Of a stretch of 32,451 nucleotides of DNA, positions 10,735 through 19,423 are shown piece by piece. A program made the translations under genes and the position numbers. The stretch comes from an uncultured Gammaproteobacteria bacterium (GTDB lineage: Bacteria > Pseudomonadota > Gammaproteobacteria > Arenicellales > JAANXG01), in contig CAMYNX010000063.1 of assembly GCA_947259875.1 (NCBI GenBank), forward strand, positions 1 to 32,451. Direction: 5' to 3'. Below the pieces are notes generated by a model. The model was given only the letters and a program-made list of their open reading frames with translations, did not search any database and was not told where the DNA came from. Position 1 is the first letter of the stretch. Each line of letters opens with the position of its first letter.

Positions 10735-11578
10735 AAAACCGCCCCCAAAGGACACGTTTATCTCCCATCTGCTCGAGCTGCGTGATCGGTTATTACGCAG
10801 CATTCTTGCGGTATTGATCGTATTCCTGATCGCCGCACCGTTTGCTAACACCTTATATGAATACTTCGCGGCGCCGTTGATGGCGGCATTGCCGGAAGGC
10901 AATACCATGATATCTACCGAGCCGCACGGTCCGTTCTTCGTGCCTTTCAAATTTGCATTTGCGGTGGCGGTGGCGGTTGCCATCCCTTATCTGCTGTATC
11001 AACTTTGGGGGTTTGTCGCCCCCGGCCTATACGTGAACGAAAAACGTCTCGTAGTGCCGTTAATGGCATCTAGTACGTTGTTGTTTTATCTAGGTATTGC
11101 ATTCGCGTATTACCTGGTTTTTCCAATTATCTTTACTTTCTTCGCCAGCACTGCGCCCGAAGGGGTAGCAGTAATGACCGAGATCAATGCCTACCTCAGT
11201 TTTGCGCTAAAGCTGTTTTTCGCCTTCGGCATCGCTTTTGAGGTACCGATTGCAACAGTTTTACTGGTGAAAGCCGGTATCACGACACCGGAGCGGTTAG
11301 CCGCGAAGCGGCCCTATATCATCGTCGGGGCGTTTGTGGTCGGTATGATGCTCACGCCGCCGGATATCTTCTCCCAGACCATGCTTGCAGTGCCGGTATG
11401 GGTGTTGTTTGAATTCGGCGTCGTCATGTCCCGGCGTATTAAACCCAGGAATGCTGACGCCACGGGAGATCAGCAGGCCGATGCTGAAGACGTTAGCGGT
11501 GAAGAGTTCACTGAGTTCGATGATGAGGACATGGACGGCGAGTTCACGGCTGCTGAGGAAGAACTCGATAAGCTTTGA
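10718..11578 (+). CDS. tatC: Sec-independent translocase subunit TatC
   Basis: Six-helix inner-membrane protein that recognises twin-arginine signal peptides. It has 286 residues. The N-terminal SHLLELRDRLLRSI motif, YQLWGFVAPGLYVNEKR, the FAFGIAFEVPIATVLL helix and the FVVGMMLTPPDIFSQ loop are all family landmarks. After the last helix comes a cytoplasmic tail of about 45 residues very rich in Asp/Glu (GEEFTEFDDEDMDGEF), longer than in E. coli. It starts inside the end of tatB. Confidence 0.96.
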   Translation: MPAQAKKPPPKDTFISHLLELRDRLLRSILAVLIVFLIAAPFANTLYEYFAAPLMAALPEGNTMISTEPHGPFFVPFKFAFAVAVAVAIPYLLYQLWGFVAPGLYVNEKRLVVPLMASSTLLFYLGIAFAYYLVFPIIFTFFASTAPEGVAVMTEINAYLSFALKLFFAFGIAFEVPIATVLLVKAGITTPERLAAKRPYIIVGAFVVGMMLTPPDIFSQTMLAVPVWVLFEFGVVMSRRIKPRNADATGDQQADAEDVSGEEFTEFDDEDMDGEFTAAEEELDKL

Positions 11579-11711
11579 GTAAAGTTCACCGGCGGAGAAC
11601 TGGGTCAGTTAATGTCGGCTGTCTTCGCGGAGATCGTGAGGTAGTGCGATCAAAGCAATTCAGTCAATAGAAGATGTCATGATCGCGTAAGCATATATGT
11701 GAGGGTTGATG

Positions 11712-13559
11712 ATGAAATTCATAATACGGTTGTCGCTTGTTTCATTGTGGTTGATCGCCGGTCCGGCGTGGGCGGCGCCGGCGCTTGTGAATCAATTGGC
11801 CAACCACCCCTCGCCTTATCTTGCGCTCCACGGGACGGATCCGGTGGCATGGCAGGACTGGAGTGCGCAAGCGACGCGGATGGCGAGAGAGCAAGGCAAG
11901 CTGCTGTATATGTCGATCGGATATTTTTCTTGTCATTGGTGTCACGTGATGCAGCGTGAGAGTTACAAAAATCCCAAAATAGCTGAGGTCCTGAACAAGA
12001 ATTTCATCCCCGTCAAAGTCGATCGAGAATTAGAGCCGGCTTTGGACGCGCAGATGATCGATTTTGTGGAGGCCACCCAGGGCCGTGGCGGTTGGCCGCT
12101 CAATGTATTTCTGACCCCACAAGGACATCCCCTGTACGCGGTGTTGTATTTACCGCCCGCCAACTTCGAGGATCTGTTAATCCGCCTGAATCAGTTGTGG
12201 CAACAAGACCCCCAACGGCTGGCGGAGGTGGCGCGCCGTGAGGCGAAAGGCGGGAAGGGTCCGGGTGCCCCCAAACTATCTCCCGAGAAGGTAGCCGAGC
12301 ATACCCAACAGTTGGTGAGCATGGCGCTGCAGCACGCAGACGATATGCACGGCGGATTTGGAACCCAGAATAAGTTCCCTAGCGTCCCTCAGTTGCAGTT
12401 TTTACTAAACCAATATATCCGCAAACCAGACAATAATATTCGTGAAGTATTAGAACTGACTTTAGATCAGATGGCCGCTCACGGCTTGTTTGATCATATC
12501 GGTGGCGGCTTTTTCCGCTATACGGTGGATCCTGATTGGGAGACGCCACATTTCGAGAAGATGCTGTACGACAACGCTCTCCTAAGCCGGTTGTACTTAC
12601 GAGCGGCGGTCGCGTTGAGCCGCAATGATTATCTTGTGGTGGCGCGTAGGACTCTGGATTTTATGATGCGCGACATGACCGATGCGAGCGGCGCCCTATA
12701 TGCGTCTTTTTCCGCGGTCGATGATCAAGATATAGAGGGGGGCTATTACTTGTGGGACGATGAAGAATTGATGCGAGTCTTGAGCGATGCGGAATACGCG
12801 GTGGCCAAGCGGGCGTGGCGAATGAGTGACGCGCCCCCATTCGAATATGGTTATTTGCCGATGGGTGACGTGGATGTGACGTCCATTGGCAAGGAATTCG
12901 GCAAGAACGTGGACGACATCACGGCGATGTTGCAAAGCGCACAGCAGAAGATGAAAGCAGTCCGGGAAAAGCGTGGGCTACCGGTAGATACAAAGCTGCT
13001 CGCCGGTTGGAATGGATTGGCGTTGGCTAGCTTCGCCGAGGCTGCGCAGGTGCTCAAGGAGCCCGGTTACCGGGATGCCGCCCTTAGAATCAAAGATTAC
13101 TTAGTGAACAAGCTGTGGAACGGCCGTAGTTTACGCCGCGCGGTCAGCAAGGACGGCGCGATTGGACAAGTCGTCCTGGAGGACTATGCCTATGTCGCTG
13201 AGGGCCTGCTGGCATGGTCGGAGTTAACTCAAGATGACGACGAGTTGCGCCTAACCGCCGATGTGATTAGAGAGGCGTGGAGACGTTTCTATAACCGGGG
13301 CTGGATACTTGCGGAAGACAGTCTGATTGCGCAGCCTGCGTCCCAGGACGCATTAATGGATGGACCGATGCCTGCGCCTTCGGGTGTGCTCGCCAAGGCG
13401 TCGCTTTCTATTGCGCAACGAACTCAAGACACGCAACTTCGAAACCAAGTGTTTTCCGCGCTGAACAGTGGGCACGACCAGATCGCGCAAAATCCATTTT
13501 GGTTCGCAAGCCACATCGACGCGATGATTGTGGCTCAACAAACCGCTGTAAAGGAGTAG
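11712..13559 (+). CDS. Exported DUF255 thioredoxin-domain protein (YyaL/SPATA20 family)
   Basis: About 615 residues. An N-terminal signal peptide (MKFIIRLSLVSLWLIAGPAWA) is followed by the DUF255 thioredoxin-like domain with LLYMSIGYFSCHWCHVMQRESY, a CxxC pair at C74/C77, and GRGGWPLNVFLTP. A six-hairpin glycosidase-like alpha/alpha region follows (GGFGTQNKFP, GLFDHIGGGFFRYTVDPDW, HFEKMLYDNALL, TKLLAGWNGLALASFAEA). Most family members have no signal peptide, so this one is probably periplasmic. Start 11712 has GAGGG 6 bases upstream; ATG 11709 and TTG 11706 are in frame. It lies between tatC and petA; a role in periplasmic thiol chemistry or in bc1/cytochrome assembly is only inference from context. 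Confidence 0.85.
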   Translation: MKFIIRLSLVSLWLIAGPAWAAPALVNQLANHPSPYLALHGTDPVAWQDWSAQATRMAREQGKLLYMSIGYFSCHWCHVMQRESYKNPKIAEVLNKNFIPVKVDRELEPALDAQMIDFVEATQGRGGWPLNVFLTPQGHPLYAVLYLPPANFEDLLIRLNQLWQQDPQRLAEVARREAKGGKGPGAPKLSPEKVAEHTQQLVSMALQHADDMHGGFGTQNKFPSVPQLQFLLNQYIRKPDNNIREVLELTLDQMAAHGLFDHIGGGFFRYTVDPDWETPHFEKMLYDNALLSRLYLRAAVALSRNDYLVVARRTLDFMMRDMTDASGALYASFSAVDDQDIEGGYYLWDDEELMRVLSDAEYAVAKRAWRMSDAPPFEYGYLPMGDVDVTSIGKEFGKNVDDITAMLQSAQQKMKAVREKRGLPVDTKLLAGWNGLALASFAEAAQVLKEPGYRDAALRIKDYLVNKLWNGRSLRRAVSKDGAIGQVVLEDYAYVAEGLLAWSELTQDDDELRLTADVIREAWRRFYNRGWILAEDSLIAQPASQDALMDGPMPAPSGVLAKASLSIAQRTQDTQLRNQVFSALNSGHDQIAQNPFWFASHIDAMIVAQQTAVKE

Positions 13560-13916
13560 ACGTGGTGCTCGCGCACCTGTGCGCGTGGTCACTCTAAGCA
13601 CAGGCTGAGCACAGGCGGTAGGTTTTGGGAGTCAGGCGATAGACGCTAGAAGTTAACGTCTCAAGCACCCCCGGCCTCCAGCCCCAAAAAACATCGTCCC
13701 AGTGGCCCGAACCGAGGGCGTAGTACCGGAATCTGGTAAGAAATACGGGCTCTGGGCCCTTGACACGTCTGTTATAATCCCACCGTTTCAGCTGGCAAAA
13801 GATCTCCAAAGAAGCAAGACAATCTCTTCAATTCAGAAAAGTAACGTCAGCAACCGTTCGAGACAGAAAATTCTGCCCGCCTACTCGGCGGGGCATAAAT
13901 CCCAAGGAGCGTTATC
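13560..13916 (+). other. Intergenic region upstream of petABC
   Basis: No convincing gene. It holds a near-perfect palindrome with 7-bp arms at 13570-13585 (CGCGCACCTGTGCGCG) just after the DUF255 stop, and a short direct repeat of AGCACAGGC at about 13597-13616. A candidate promoter (13770-13778) is followed by a transcribed leader of about 130 bases. Just before petA a GC-rich hairpin (GCCCGCC at 13875-13881 pairing with GGCGGGGC at 13887-13894) leads to the AAGGAG ribosome-binding site. Confidence 0.5.
13770..13778 (+). promoter_or_regulatory. Extended -10 promoter for petABC
   Basis: TGTTATAAT is a perfect extended -10 element (TGn plus TATAAT), which does not need a strong -35. No -35-like hexamer is present at the normal distance. 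It is the best promoter candidate for the bc1 operon. Confidence 0.5.
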
Positions 13917-14513
13917 GTGGACGATCGCATCGATAATAAGCGGCGCCGATTTTTGACCAAGATAACAGCCGCTGCGTGGGCCGTGGGCGGTACTGTTGCC
14001 GCGTTTCCCTTCATTCGTAGCATGACCCCCAGCGAACGTGCCAAGGCTGCCGGTGCTCCTGTGGTTATCGACATTAGCAGGTTGGAACCAGGCCAGATGA
14101 TCAAGGAAGAATGGCGCGGCAAGCCGGTATGGATTGTCCGCCGCACTGATGACATGCTGCAAAAATTAGCGGGCCTTGCGGAGAAATTGGCGGACCCTGA
14201 TTCGGAGCGTAGTGAACAACCGGTCTATGCAAAAAATGTCCACCGTTCGTTGCAACCTGAGGTGTTGGTGTTGATTGGTGTGTGCACCCACTTGGGATGT
14301 TCGCCCATAACAAACTTTGCTATCGGTCCGGCATCGGGACTCGGTGACGACTGGCCCGGTGGTTTCTTTTGTCCCTGCCACGGTTCAAAGTTTGATCTCT
14401 CCGGCCGCGTATATAAGAACCTTCCGGCCCCTACTAATCTAGTGGTACCACCGTATAAATTTCTCACCGCTACCATAATCTTGGTAGGTGACGACGATGG
14501 GGGGGCTGCGTAA
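13917..14513 (+). CDS. petA: Ubiquinol-cytochrome c reductase Rieske Fe-S subunit
   Basis: High-potential [2Fe-2S] subunit of cytochrome bc1, 198 residues, anchored in the inner membrane with its cluster domain in the periplasm. A Tat-type signal anchor (RRRFLTKITAAAWAVGGTVAAFPF) precedes the hinge. The cluster motifs are CTHLGC (C123-C128) and CPCHGS (C152-H155), giving two Cys and two His ligands plus the disulfide pair. The start is GTG with AAGGAG 7 bases upstream. Its TAA overlaps the petB ATG (TAATG). Export through the TatABC system encoded upstream is expected. Confidence 0.97.
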   Translation: MDDRIDNKRRRFLTKITAAAWAVGGTVAAFPFIRSMTPSERAKAAGAPVVIDISRLEPGQMIKEEWRGKPVWIVRRTDDMLQKLAGLAEKLADPDSERSEQPVYAKNVHRSLQPEVLVLIGVCTHLGCSPITNFAIGPASGLGDDWPGGFFCPCHGSKFDLSGRVYKNLPAPTNLVVPPYKFLTATIILVGDDDGGAA

Positions 14514-15766
14514 TGGTGAGATTGCTTAACTGGTTAGACGATCGATTTCCGATCAGAAAGCTATGGGACGAGCACCTGGCTAAATATTATGCGCCGAAAA
14601 ACTTTAACTTCTGGTTCTACTTCGGGTCCCTGGCAATCCTGGTATTCGTTCTTCAGATTTCTACGGGCATTTTCCTGACGATGCATTACAAGCCGTCGTC
14701 GGAGCATGCATTCGCGTCGGTGGAATACATCATGCGGGATGTGCCGTGGGGATGGTTACTCCGCTATATGCATTCGGTAGGTGCTTCGGCGTTTTTTATC
14801 GTGATTTATTTACACATGTTTCGGGCGCTCCTTTATGGGTCACATCGCGCCCCGCGTGAGTTTGTATGGTTACTTGGCTGCATCATGTATGTGTTGCTGA
14901 TGGCCGAGTCTTTTATGGGATATCTGCTACCTTGGGGAAATTTGTCTTATTGGGGTGCGCAGGTCATTATCTCGCTGTTCACCGCCATCCCATGGGTGGG
15001 AGATGCCGTGGCAGAGTGGCTGCGCGGCGATTACGTTGTTTCCGATGCAACATTGAATCGCTTTTTTGCCTTTCATGTAGCGTTGATACCTCTAGTTCTT
15101 ACCGGACTCGTGGTCATACATATCCTGGCATTGCATGCCGTGGGGTCCAATAATCCGGATGGTATCGAGATAAAGAAGCACAAAAACGAGGATGGCGTTC
15201 CCATCGATGGGATACCTTTCCATCCCTACTATACGGTTAAGGATCTATTCGGAGCCGTTGTATTTTTGATCTTATTTCTCGGTGTCGTGTTCTTCGCACC
15301 TGAGTTATTTGGCTTGTTTCTGGAGAGGGCCAATTTTGAACCGGCTAATTTGTTGAAAACTCCGTCGGACATCGTGCCATTGTGGTATTTCACGCCTTTT
15401 TATTCCATCTTAAGAGCCGTTACTTATCCGCTCTTCGGTATCGATGCCAAGTTCTGGGGCGTGATCGCTATGGGTTTGTCGATTGTGCTGTTCTTTTTCC
15501 TGCCGTGGTTGGATCGCTCCCCTGTCAAGTCGATTCGTTATCGCGGCTGGATGTATAAGACAGCACTAACACTGTTCGTAATTAGCTTTTTAATACTTGG
15601 TTACCTGGGAATGAGAAACCCACAAAACACGGACTTATTCTTGTTTTCAAATCTGGTGTGGGCACAGATATTTTTCTTCGTTTACTTTGGCTTTTTCGTG
15701 CTGATGCCCTGGTATACAAAGTGGGATAAAACTAAACCCGAACCGGACAGGGTGACTTTCAAATGA
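14513..15766 (+). CDS. petB: Cytochrome b of the bc1 complex
   Basis: Membrane core of the bc1 complex, 417 residues, about eight transmembrane helices, with haems bL and bH. The four haem ligands are H87 and H101 (RYMHSVG, YLHMFRA) and H188 and H203 (FAFHVAL, VVIHILA), with normal 13-14 spacing. The Qo-site motif usually written PEWY reads PLWY here (289-292) in DIVPLWYFTPFY. Replacement of the Glu is known among beta/gamma-proteobacterial cytochromes b, so this need not mean loss of function. It overlaps petA by 1 base and petC by 4 bases. Confidence 0.97.
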   Translation: MVRLLNWLDDRFPIRKLWDEHLAKYYAPKNFNFWFYFGSLAILVFVLQISTGIFLTMHYKPSSEHAFASVEYIMRDVPWGWLLRYMHSVGASAFFIVIYLHMFRALLYGSHRAPREFVWLLGCIMYVLLMAESFMGYLLPWGNLSYWGAQVIISLFTAIPWVGDAVAEWLRGDYVVSDATLNRFFAFHVALIPLVLTGLVVIHILALHAVGSNNPDGIEIKKHKNEDGVPIDGIPFHPYYTVKDLFGAVVFLILFLGVVFFAPELFGLFLERANFEPANLLKTPSDIVPLWYFTPFYSILRAVTYPLFGIDAKFWGVIAMGLSIVLFFFLPWLDRSPVKSIRYRGWMYKTALTLFVISFLILGYLGMRNPQNTDLFLFSNLVWAQIFFFVYFGFFVLMPWYTKWDKTKPEPDRVTFK

Positions 15767-16392
15767 AAAGGTTCATCGCGTTTTTATTGATGGTCGCGAC
15801 CGCGCCATGGTGTATGGCCTCCAGCGAGAATGAGCCGCTGGACCCGGTGTATATCAATCTGAGCGATACGGCATCGTTGCAACGTGGCGCAAGATTATTC
15901 ATTAACTACTGTTTATCGTGTCACAGCGCTGCTTACATGCGTTATCGCCGTATGGCACAAGATCTCGATATCAGCGAGGAGTTATTGAAAAAGAATCTGA
16001 TGTTTGCCGGTAATAAACCCGGTGATCTGATGCGAACTACAATGCCAGCAGAATATGCGAAAGACTGGTTCGGAGTGGTACCGCCCGATCTCACCCTCAT
16101 TGCTCGGGTGCGTAAGCCGGACTGGATCTATACCTACCTGCGCAATTTCTATCTGGACGACAGCTCTCCGAGTGGTTGGAATAACAATCTATTTCAGAAT
16201 GTGGCGATGCCGCATGTTCTTTACGGATTACAAGGCAGTCAACGTCTCGTTAGCAAGAGCAGTGAAGGCGACGGTAAGCCGGTATTGGTTGTTGGTTTTG
16301 TCGTACCTGCTGAAAAAAGAATACTGGAAAGATCTACACTAAGTCTTAGTCAAGATCCCATCTATCCATACAAGCGAATAAGAGCAGAGTAG
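15763..16392 (+). CDS. petC: Cytochrome c1, 3' end deleted and frameshifted
   Basis: Haem c subunit of the bc1 complex. The N-terminus has a signal peptide and the haem motif CLSCH (C50, C53, H54), followed by typical c1 segments (YCLSCHSAAYMRYRR, WFGVVPPDLTLIAR, WIYTYLRNFYLDD) up to NVAMPHVLYGLQG. After that the annotated frame ends in an unconserved tail (209 residues in all). The standard c1 C-terminal anchor is instead readable in the +1 frame, as WLLVLSYLLKKEYWKDLH with a stop at 16340-16342. Family members are usually about 240-250 residues, so roughly 50 codons are missing, with a net loss of 3n+2 bases. The product as read would lack its membrane anchor. Confidence 0.9.
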   Translation: MKRFIAFLLMVATAPWCMASSENEPLDPVYINLSDTASLQRGARLFINYCLSCHSAAYMRYRRMAQDLDISEELLKKNLMFAGNKPGDLMRTTMPAEYAKDWFGVVPPDLTLIARVRKPDWIYTYLRNFYLDDSSPSGWNNNLFQNVAMPHVLYGLQGSQRLVSKSSEGDGKPVLVVGFVVPAEKRILERSTLSLSQDPIYPYKRIRAE

Positions 16393-16397
16393 TAAAC

Positions 16398-17021
16398 ATG
16401 GTGAACCCCTCCGGCAGGAAACCGATCATGGCGCTATATTCAGGAACTGACTGTTTATATAGTCATGGGTGCCGTATCGTGCTGTTCGAAAAGGAAGTGG
16501 AATGTCAGATAATCTACGTCGACGATGACCGGCCTTCGGAAGAACTTGCCGAGCTGAATCCATACAACGAAGCGCCAACGCTTTTGGATCGGGATTTGGT
16601 GCTGTATGGAGCGCAGATCATCAATGAATACCTGGATGAGCGCTTGCCTCATCCTCCACTGATGCCGGTAGATCCGGTGAATCGAGGCCGCGCACGTTTG
16701 ATGATGGCGCGCGTGCGAAGGGATTGGCTAGCGCCGTTGATTGGCTGCCAGGACGCAATCCGGCCAGAAGTCAAACGCATTCGATCGTCGGTGCGGGATG
16801 GCTTGATTTCGATTTCGCCCCTGTTCCGAGAACAGGCGTACATGCTCGGCGAAGAATTCAGCCTGGTGGATTGTTTTGTGGCGCCCTTGCTTTGGCGGCT
16901 GCAGTCATGGGAGATAGAGTTGCCACGGCAGGCAAAACCTGTGCTCGATTATGCGCAAAGAGTATTTCAGAAGTCGTCATTCAGTTCCAGCCTCAGCGAG
17001 GTAGAGCGAGAACTTCGTTGA
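16398..17021 (+). CDS. sspA: Stringent starvation protein A
   Basis: GST-fold, RNA-polymerase-associated regulator, 207 residues. Typical features are ALYSGTDCLYSHGCRIVLFEKEV at the N-terminus, LNPYNEAPTLLDRDLVLYGAQIINEYLDERLPHPPLMP in the thioredoxin-like domain, and an all-helical C-terminal domain (GEEFSLVDCFVAPLLWRL). SspA lacks a catalytic GST residue and acts in the stress response and acid tolerance in E. coli. It follows petC by 5 bases in the current frame, the usual petABC-sspAB order. Confidence 0.95.
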   Translation: MVNPSGRKPIMALYSGTDCLYSHGCRIVLFEKEVECQIIYVDDDRPSEELAELNPYNEAPTLLDRDLVLYGAQIINEYLDERLPHPPLMPVDPVNRGRARLMMARVRRDWLAPLIGCQDAIRPEVKRIRSSVRDGLISISPLFREQAYMLGEEFSLVDCFVAPLLWRLQSWEIELPRQAKPVLDYAQRVFQKSSFSSSLSEVERELR

Positions 17022-17031
17022 AGCTGAATCG

Positions 17032-17409
17032 ATGACAAGCACTAAACCATACCTCATTCGGGCGATCCGGGATTGGGCAATGGATAACGATCTTACACCG
17101 CAAATATTGGTGGATGTGACGATGGAAGGGGTCGATGTGCCCGAACAACACGTTAGCTCCGGCCAGATCATACTCAACATCGGCGACCAAGCGGTCCAGC
17201 TAGAACAGATGGACAACGAGACCATGGCATTTTCTGCCAGATTTGGCGGTGTGCCGCGTCATGTTACCGTGCCCATAGATTCGGTAATCGCCATTTACGC
17301 ACGGGAGAATGGGCAAGGTATCTTCTTCAGGGATCCTCAAAATCCGACCGAACCCGGTCCGGAACCTGACAGTAGATCGACCAAACCTCATCTCAAAATC
17401 ATCAAATGA
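17032..17409 (+). CDS. sspB: ClpXP protease specificity-enhancing factor SspB
   Basis: Adaptor that binds ssrA-tagged peptides and delivers them to ClpXP. It has 125 residues. The SspB core (KPYLIRAIRDWAMDNDLTPQILVD, FSARFGGVPRHVTVPIDSVIAIYARENGQGIFF) is followed by a flexible acidic/proline linker and the short C-terminal ClpX-binding peptide ending KPHLKIIK. It starts 10 bases after sspA. The next gene downstream, hslV, belongs to another ATP-dependent protease, so this is a small protein quality-control neighbourhood. Confidence 0.95.
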   Translation: MTSTKPYLIRAIRDWAMDNDLTPQILVDVTMEGVDVPEQHVSSGQIILNIGDQAVQLEQMDNETMAFSARFGGVPRHVTVPIDSVIAIYARENGQGIFFRDPQNPTEPGPEPDSRSTKPHLKIIK

Positions 17410-17424
17410 CGACTCTAAGGTGCG

Positions 17425-17454
17425 CTTGAAATCGGTTCGTGTGCACCTTATCTA
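17425..17454 (+). promoter_or_regulatory. Sigma-32-type heat-shock promoter upstream of hslVU
   Basis: CTTGAAA (17425-17431) matches the sigma-32 -35 element. After a 14-base spacer comes CCTTATCTA (17446-17454), matching 6 of the 8 fixed positions of the -10 consensus CCCCATNTA. Position and target agree with heat-shock control of hslVU in E. coli. Confidence 0.65.
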
Positions 17455-17488
17455 CATGCTTTAGACGTTGTCGCTACCAGGCATAATT

Positions 17489-18043
17489 ATGACAAACACA
17501 ATTGAGCAGTCATTGCATGGCACGACCATCGTGTCGGTTCGGCGCGGTAATAAGGTGGTTATCGGTGGTGACGGACAAGTTTCCATTGGCCAAACCATTA
17601 TGAAAGGTAACGCGCGCAAGGTACGGCGCTTATCCAAGGATCGGGTCGTGGCCGGGTTTGCCGGTGGCACCGCCGATGCGTTTACGCTGTTTGAGCGCTT
17701 CGAGGGAAAGTTGGAAAAACACCAAGGCAATTTAACCCGTTCAGCGGTTGAGTTAGCCAAAGACTGGCGTACCGATCGGATATTGCGACGCTTAGAGGCG
17801 TTATTGGCGGTGGCTGACAAAGATGCATCGCTCATCATCTCCGGCAACGGTGATGTTATCTAACCGGAGTATGGTTTGATGGCAATCGGTTCAGGAGGTC
17901 CTTTCGCCCAGGCCGCAGCGCGAGCGTTACTAGATAATACTGACTTGGAACCTCGCGCAATAGTCGAGAAAAGTCTAGCCATAGCTGCTGATATCTGTGT
18001 GTACACGAATAGGAATGTGACAATCGAAGAACTGGAGGGTTGA
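17489..18043 (+). pseudogene. hslV: HslV peptidase gene interrupted by an in-frame TAA
   Basis: Proteolytic core subunit of the HslUV (ClpYQ) protease. The ATG at 17489 gives a short propeptide ending in HG, then the catalytic Thr in [19 protein letters not shown]. The sequence matches HslV closely through [15 protein letters not shown] at 17861-17863 then stops the frame after 124 codons. The same frame continues as [23 protein letters not shown] and on to TIEELEG with the natural stop TGA at 18041-18043, so everything after the stop is still conserved. E. coli has Gln here (VVQPEN), so a single C-to-T change in CAA would explain the TAA. The truncated product lacks about 60 residues and should not form an active ring. 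Confidence 0.9.
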
Positions 18044-18050
18044 GCTTAAG

Positions 18051-19325
18051 ATGTCATCGATGACGCCTCGTGAGATTGTTGAAGAGCTGGACAAGCATAT
18101 CGTCGGTCAGGATGCAGCCAAACGGGCGGTCGCGATTGCGCTGCGTAATCGGTGGCGGCGGCGCCAAGTCCCAGATGAGGAACTAAGAAACGAGATCACG
18201 CCAAAAAATATTCTCATGATCGGTCCTACGGGAGTGGGTAAAACGGAAATTGCGCGGCGCCTGGCCAAGCTGGCGAAGGCACCTTTCGTGAAGGTCGAGG
18301 CAACCAAATTTACCGAAGTCGGCTATGTGGGACGGGAAGTGGATTCTATTATCCGCGATCTCGTCGACACGGCTATAAAGATGACGCGTGAAGAAGAGAT
18401 TGAGAAGGTTCGGCCCCGCGCCGAAGATGCCGCTGAAGAACGAATCTTGGATATATTGCTACCACCAGCAAGGAAGTATGGTGATGATGAGTCTGGGCCC
18501 GGTGCCGACGATAGTGCCGGAAGACAACGCTTTCGAAAACTCCTGCGCGAGGGACAGCTCGACGAGAAGGAAATCGAGATCGAAACAAGCATGCCCTCTT
18601 TGGGCGTTGAAATATTCGGCCCGCCCGGTATGGAGGAGATGACAAGCCAACTGCAGAACATGATGCAGGGATTTGGGGGCCGGAAAACTAGCACACGTAA
18701 GGTTAAAGTAGTCGAGGCACTTAAGTTGCTCACGGAAGAGGAAGCGGCAAAATTAATTAACGAAGAAGATATAAAATCGCGAGCCTTGGAGCGCGCCGAG
18801 CAGGATGGAATCGTCTTTCTTGATGAGCTCGATAAGATCGTTGGCCGCTCCGAGGTCCATGGGCCCGATGTATCGCGGGAGGGTGTACAACGCGACCTAT
18901 TGCCTTTGGTGGAGGGCAGTACGGTATCGACCAAGTATGGAATGGTGAAGACGGATCACATTTTGTTTATCGCCTCCGGTGCATTTCAATTGACCAAGCC
19001 CTCAGATCTCATTCCAGAGTTGCAGGGTCGACTACCGATACGCGTTGAGCTTGATGCGCTCAACACGGAAGATTTTGTGAGAATTCTCACCGAACCGGAT
19101 GCGTCGTTAACAGAGCAATACCAAGCGCTGCTCGGGACCGAAGGTGTGTCATTGAATTTCACGGAAAACGGTGTACGGCGTGTTGCAGAATTGGCGTGGC
19201 AAGTGAACGAGCAGACCGAAAATATTGGCGCCCGGCGACTGCACACAATGATAGAGCGTTTGTTGGAGCTGGTTTCCTTCGAAGACGTGATTGGAGACGA
19301 AGACCTGGCTCGCTACATCCTGTAG
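18051..19325 (+). CDS. hslU: HslU ATPase subunit of HslUV protease
   Basis: AAA+ unfoldase that feeds substrates to HslV. It has 424 residues, close to the usual 440. Walker A GPTGVGKT is at 58-65, the pore loop GYVG at 91-94, an intermediate (I) domain at about 110-230 rich in Glu/Lys, Walker B VFLDELDK at 255-262, and the sensor-2 region [16 protein letters not shown]. The C-terminal ARYIL tail, which inserts into HslV to activate it, is intact. It starts 7 bases after the original hslV stop. HslU is complete while its partner gene hslV is interrupted. Confidence 0.96.
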   Translation: MSSMTPREIVEELDKHIVGQDAAKRAVAIALRNRWRRRQVPDEELRNEITPKNILMIGPTGVGKTEIARRLAKLAKAPFVKVEATKFTEVGYVGREVDSIIRDLVDTAIKMTREEEIEKVRPRAEDAAEERILDILLPPARKYGDDESGPGADDSAGRQRFRKLLREGQLDEKEIEIETSMPSLGVEIFGPPGMEEMTSQLQNMMQGFGGRKTSTRKVKVVEALKLLTEEEAAKLINEEDIKSRALERAEQDGIVFLDELDKIVGRSEVHGPDVSREGVQRDLLPLVEGSTVSTKYGMVKTDHILFIASGAFQLTKPSDLIPELQGRLPIRVELDALNTEDFVRILTEPDASLTEQYQALLGTEGVSLNFTENGVRRVAELAWQVNEQTENIGARRLHTMIERLLELVSFEDVIGDEDLARYIL

Positions 19326-19346
19326 AGAATCAGGCCTTCTGGGCCC

Positions 19347-19375
19347 CTTGAAATTTCAGTCGCCATCCCCATCTA
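19347..19375 (+). promoter_or_regulatory. Sigma-32 heat-shock promoter upstream of hsp20
   Basis: CTTGAAA (19347-19353), a 13-base spacer and CCCCATCTA (19367-19375) match the sigma-32 consensus almost perfectly. The element lies 48 bases before the small heat-shock protein start, so the gene is very likely heat inducible independently of hslVU. Confidence 0.85.
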
Positions 19376-19423
19376 AACACCGAGCACACGGTACAAACCG
19401 TAACATTTAGATTGGAGGTAGCG

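Noticed and set aside
13760-13778. TTGACA followed by TATAAT upstream of petA, looking like a consensus promoter
   Set aside because: The spacer is only 7 bases, so the two hexamers cannot be read together. The TATAAT is kept only as an extended -10.
18323-18934. Long - strand ORF of 203 codons opposite hslU
   Set aside because: It is Ser/Arg-rich shadow translation of the strongly conserved hslU gene, with no domain.
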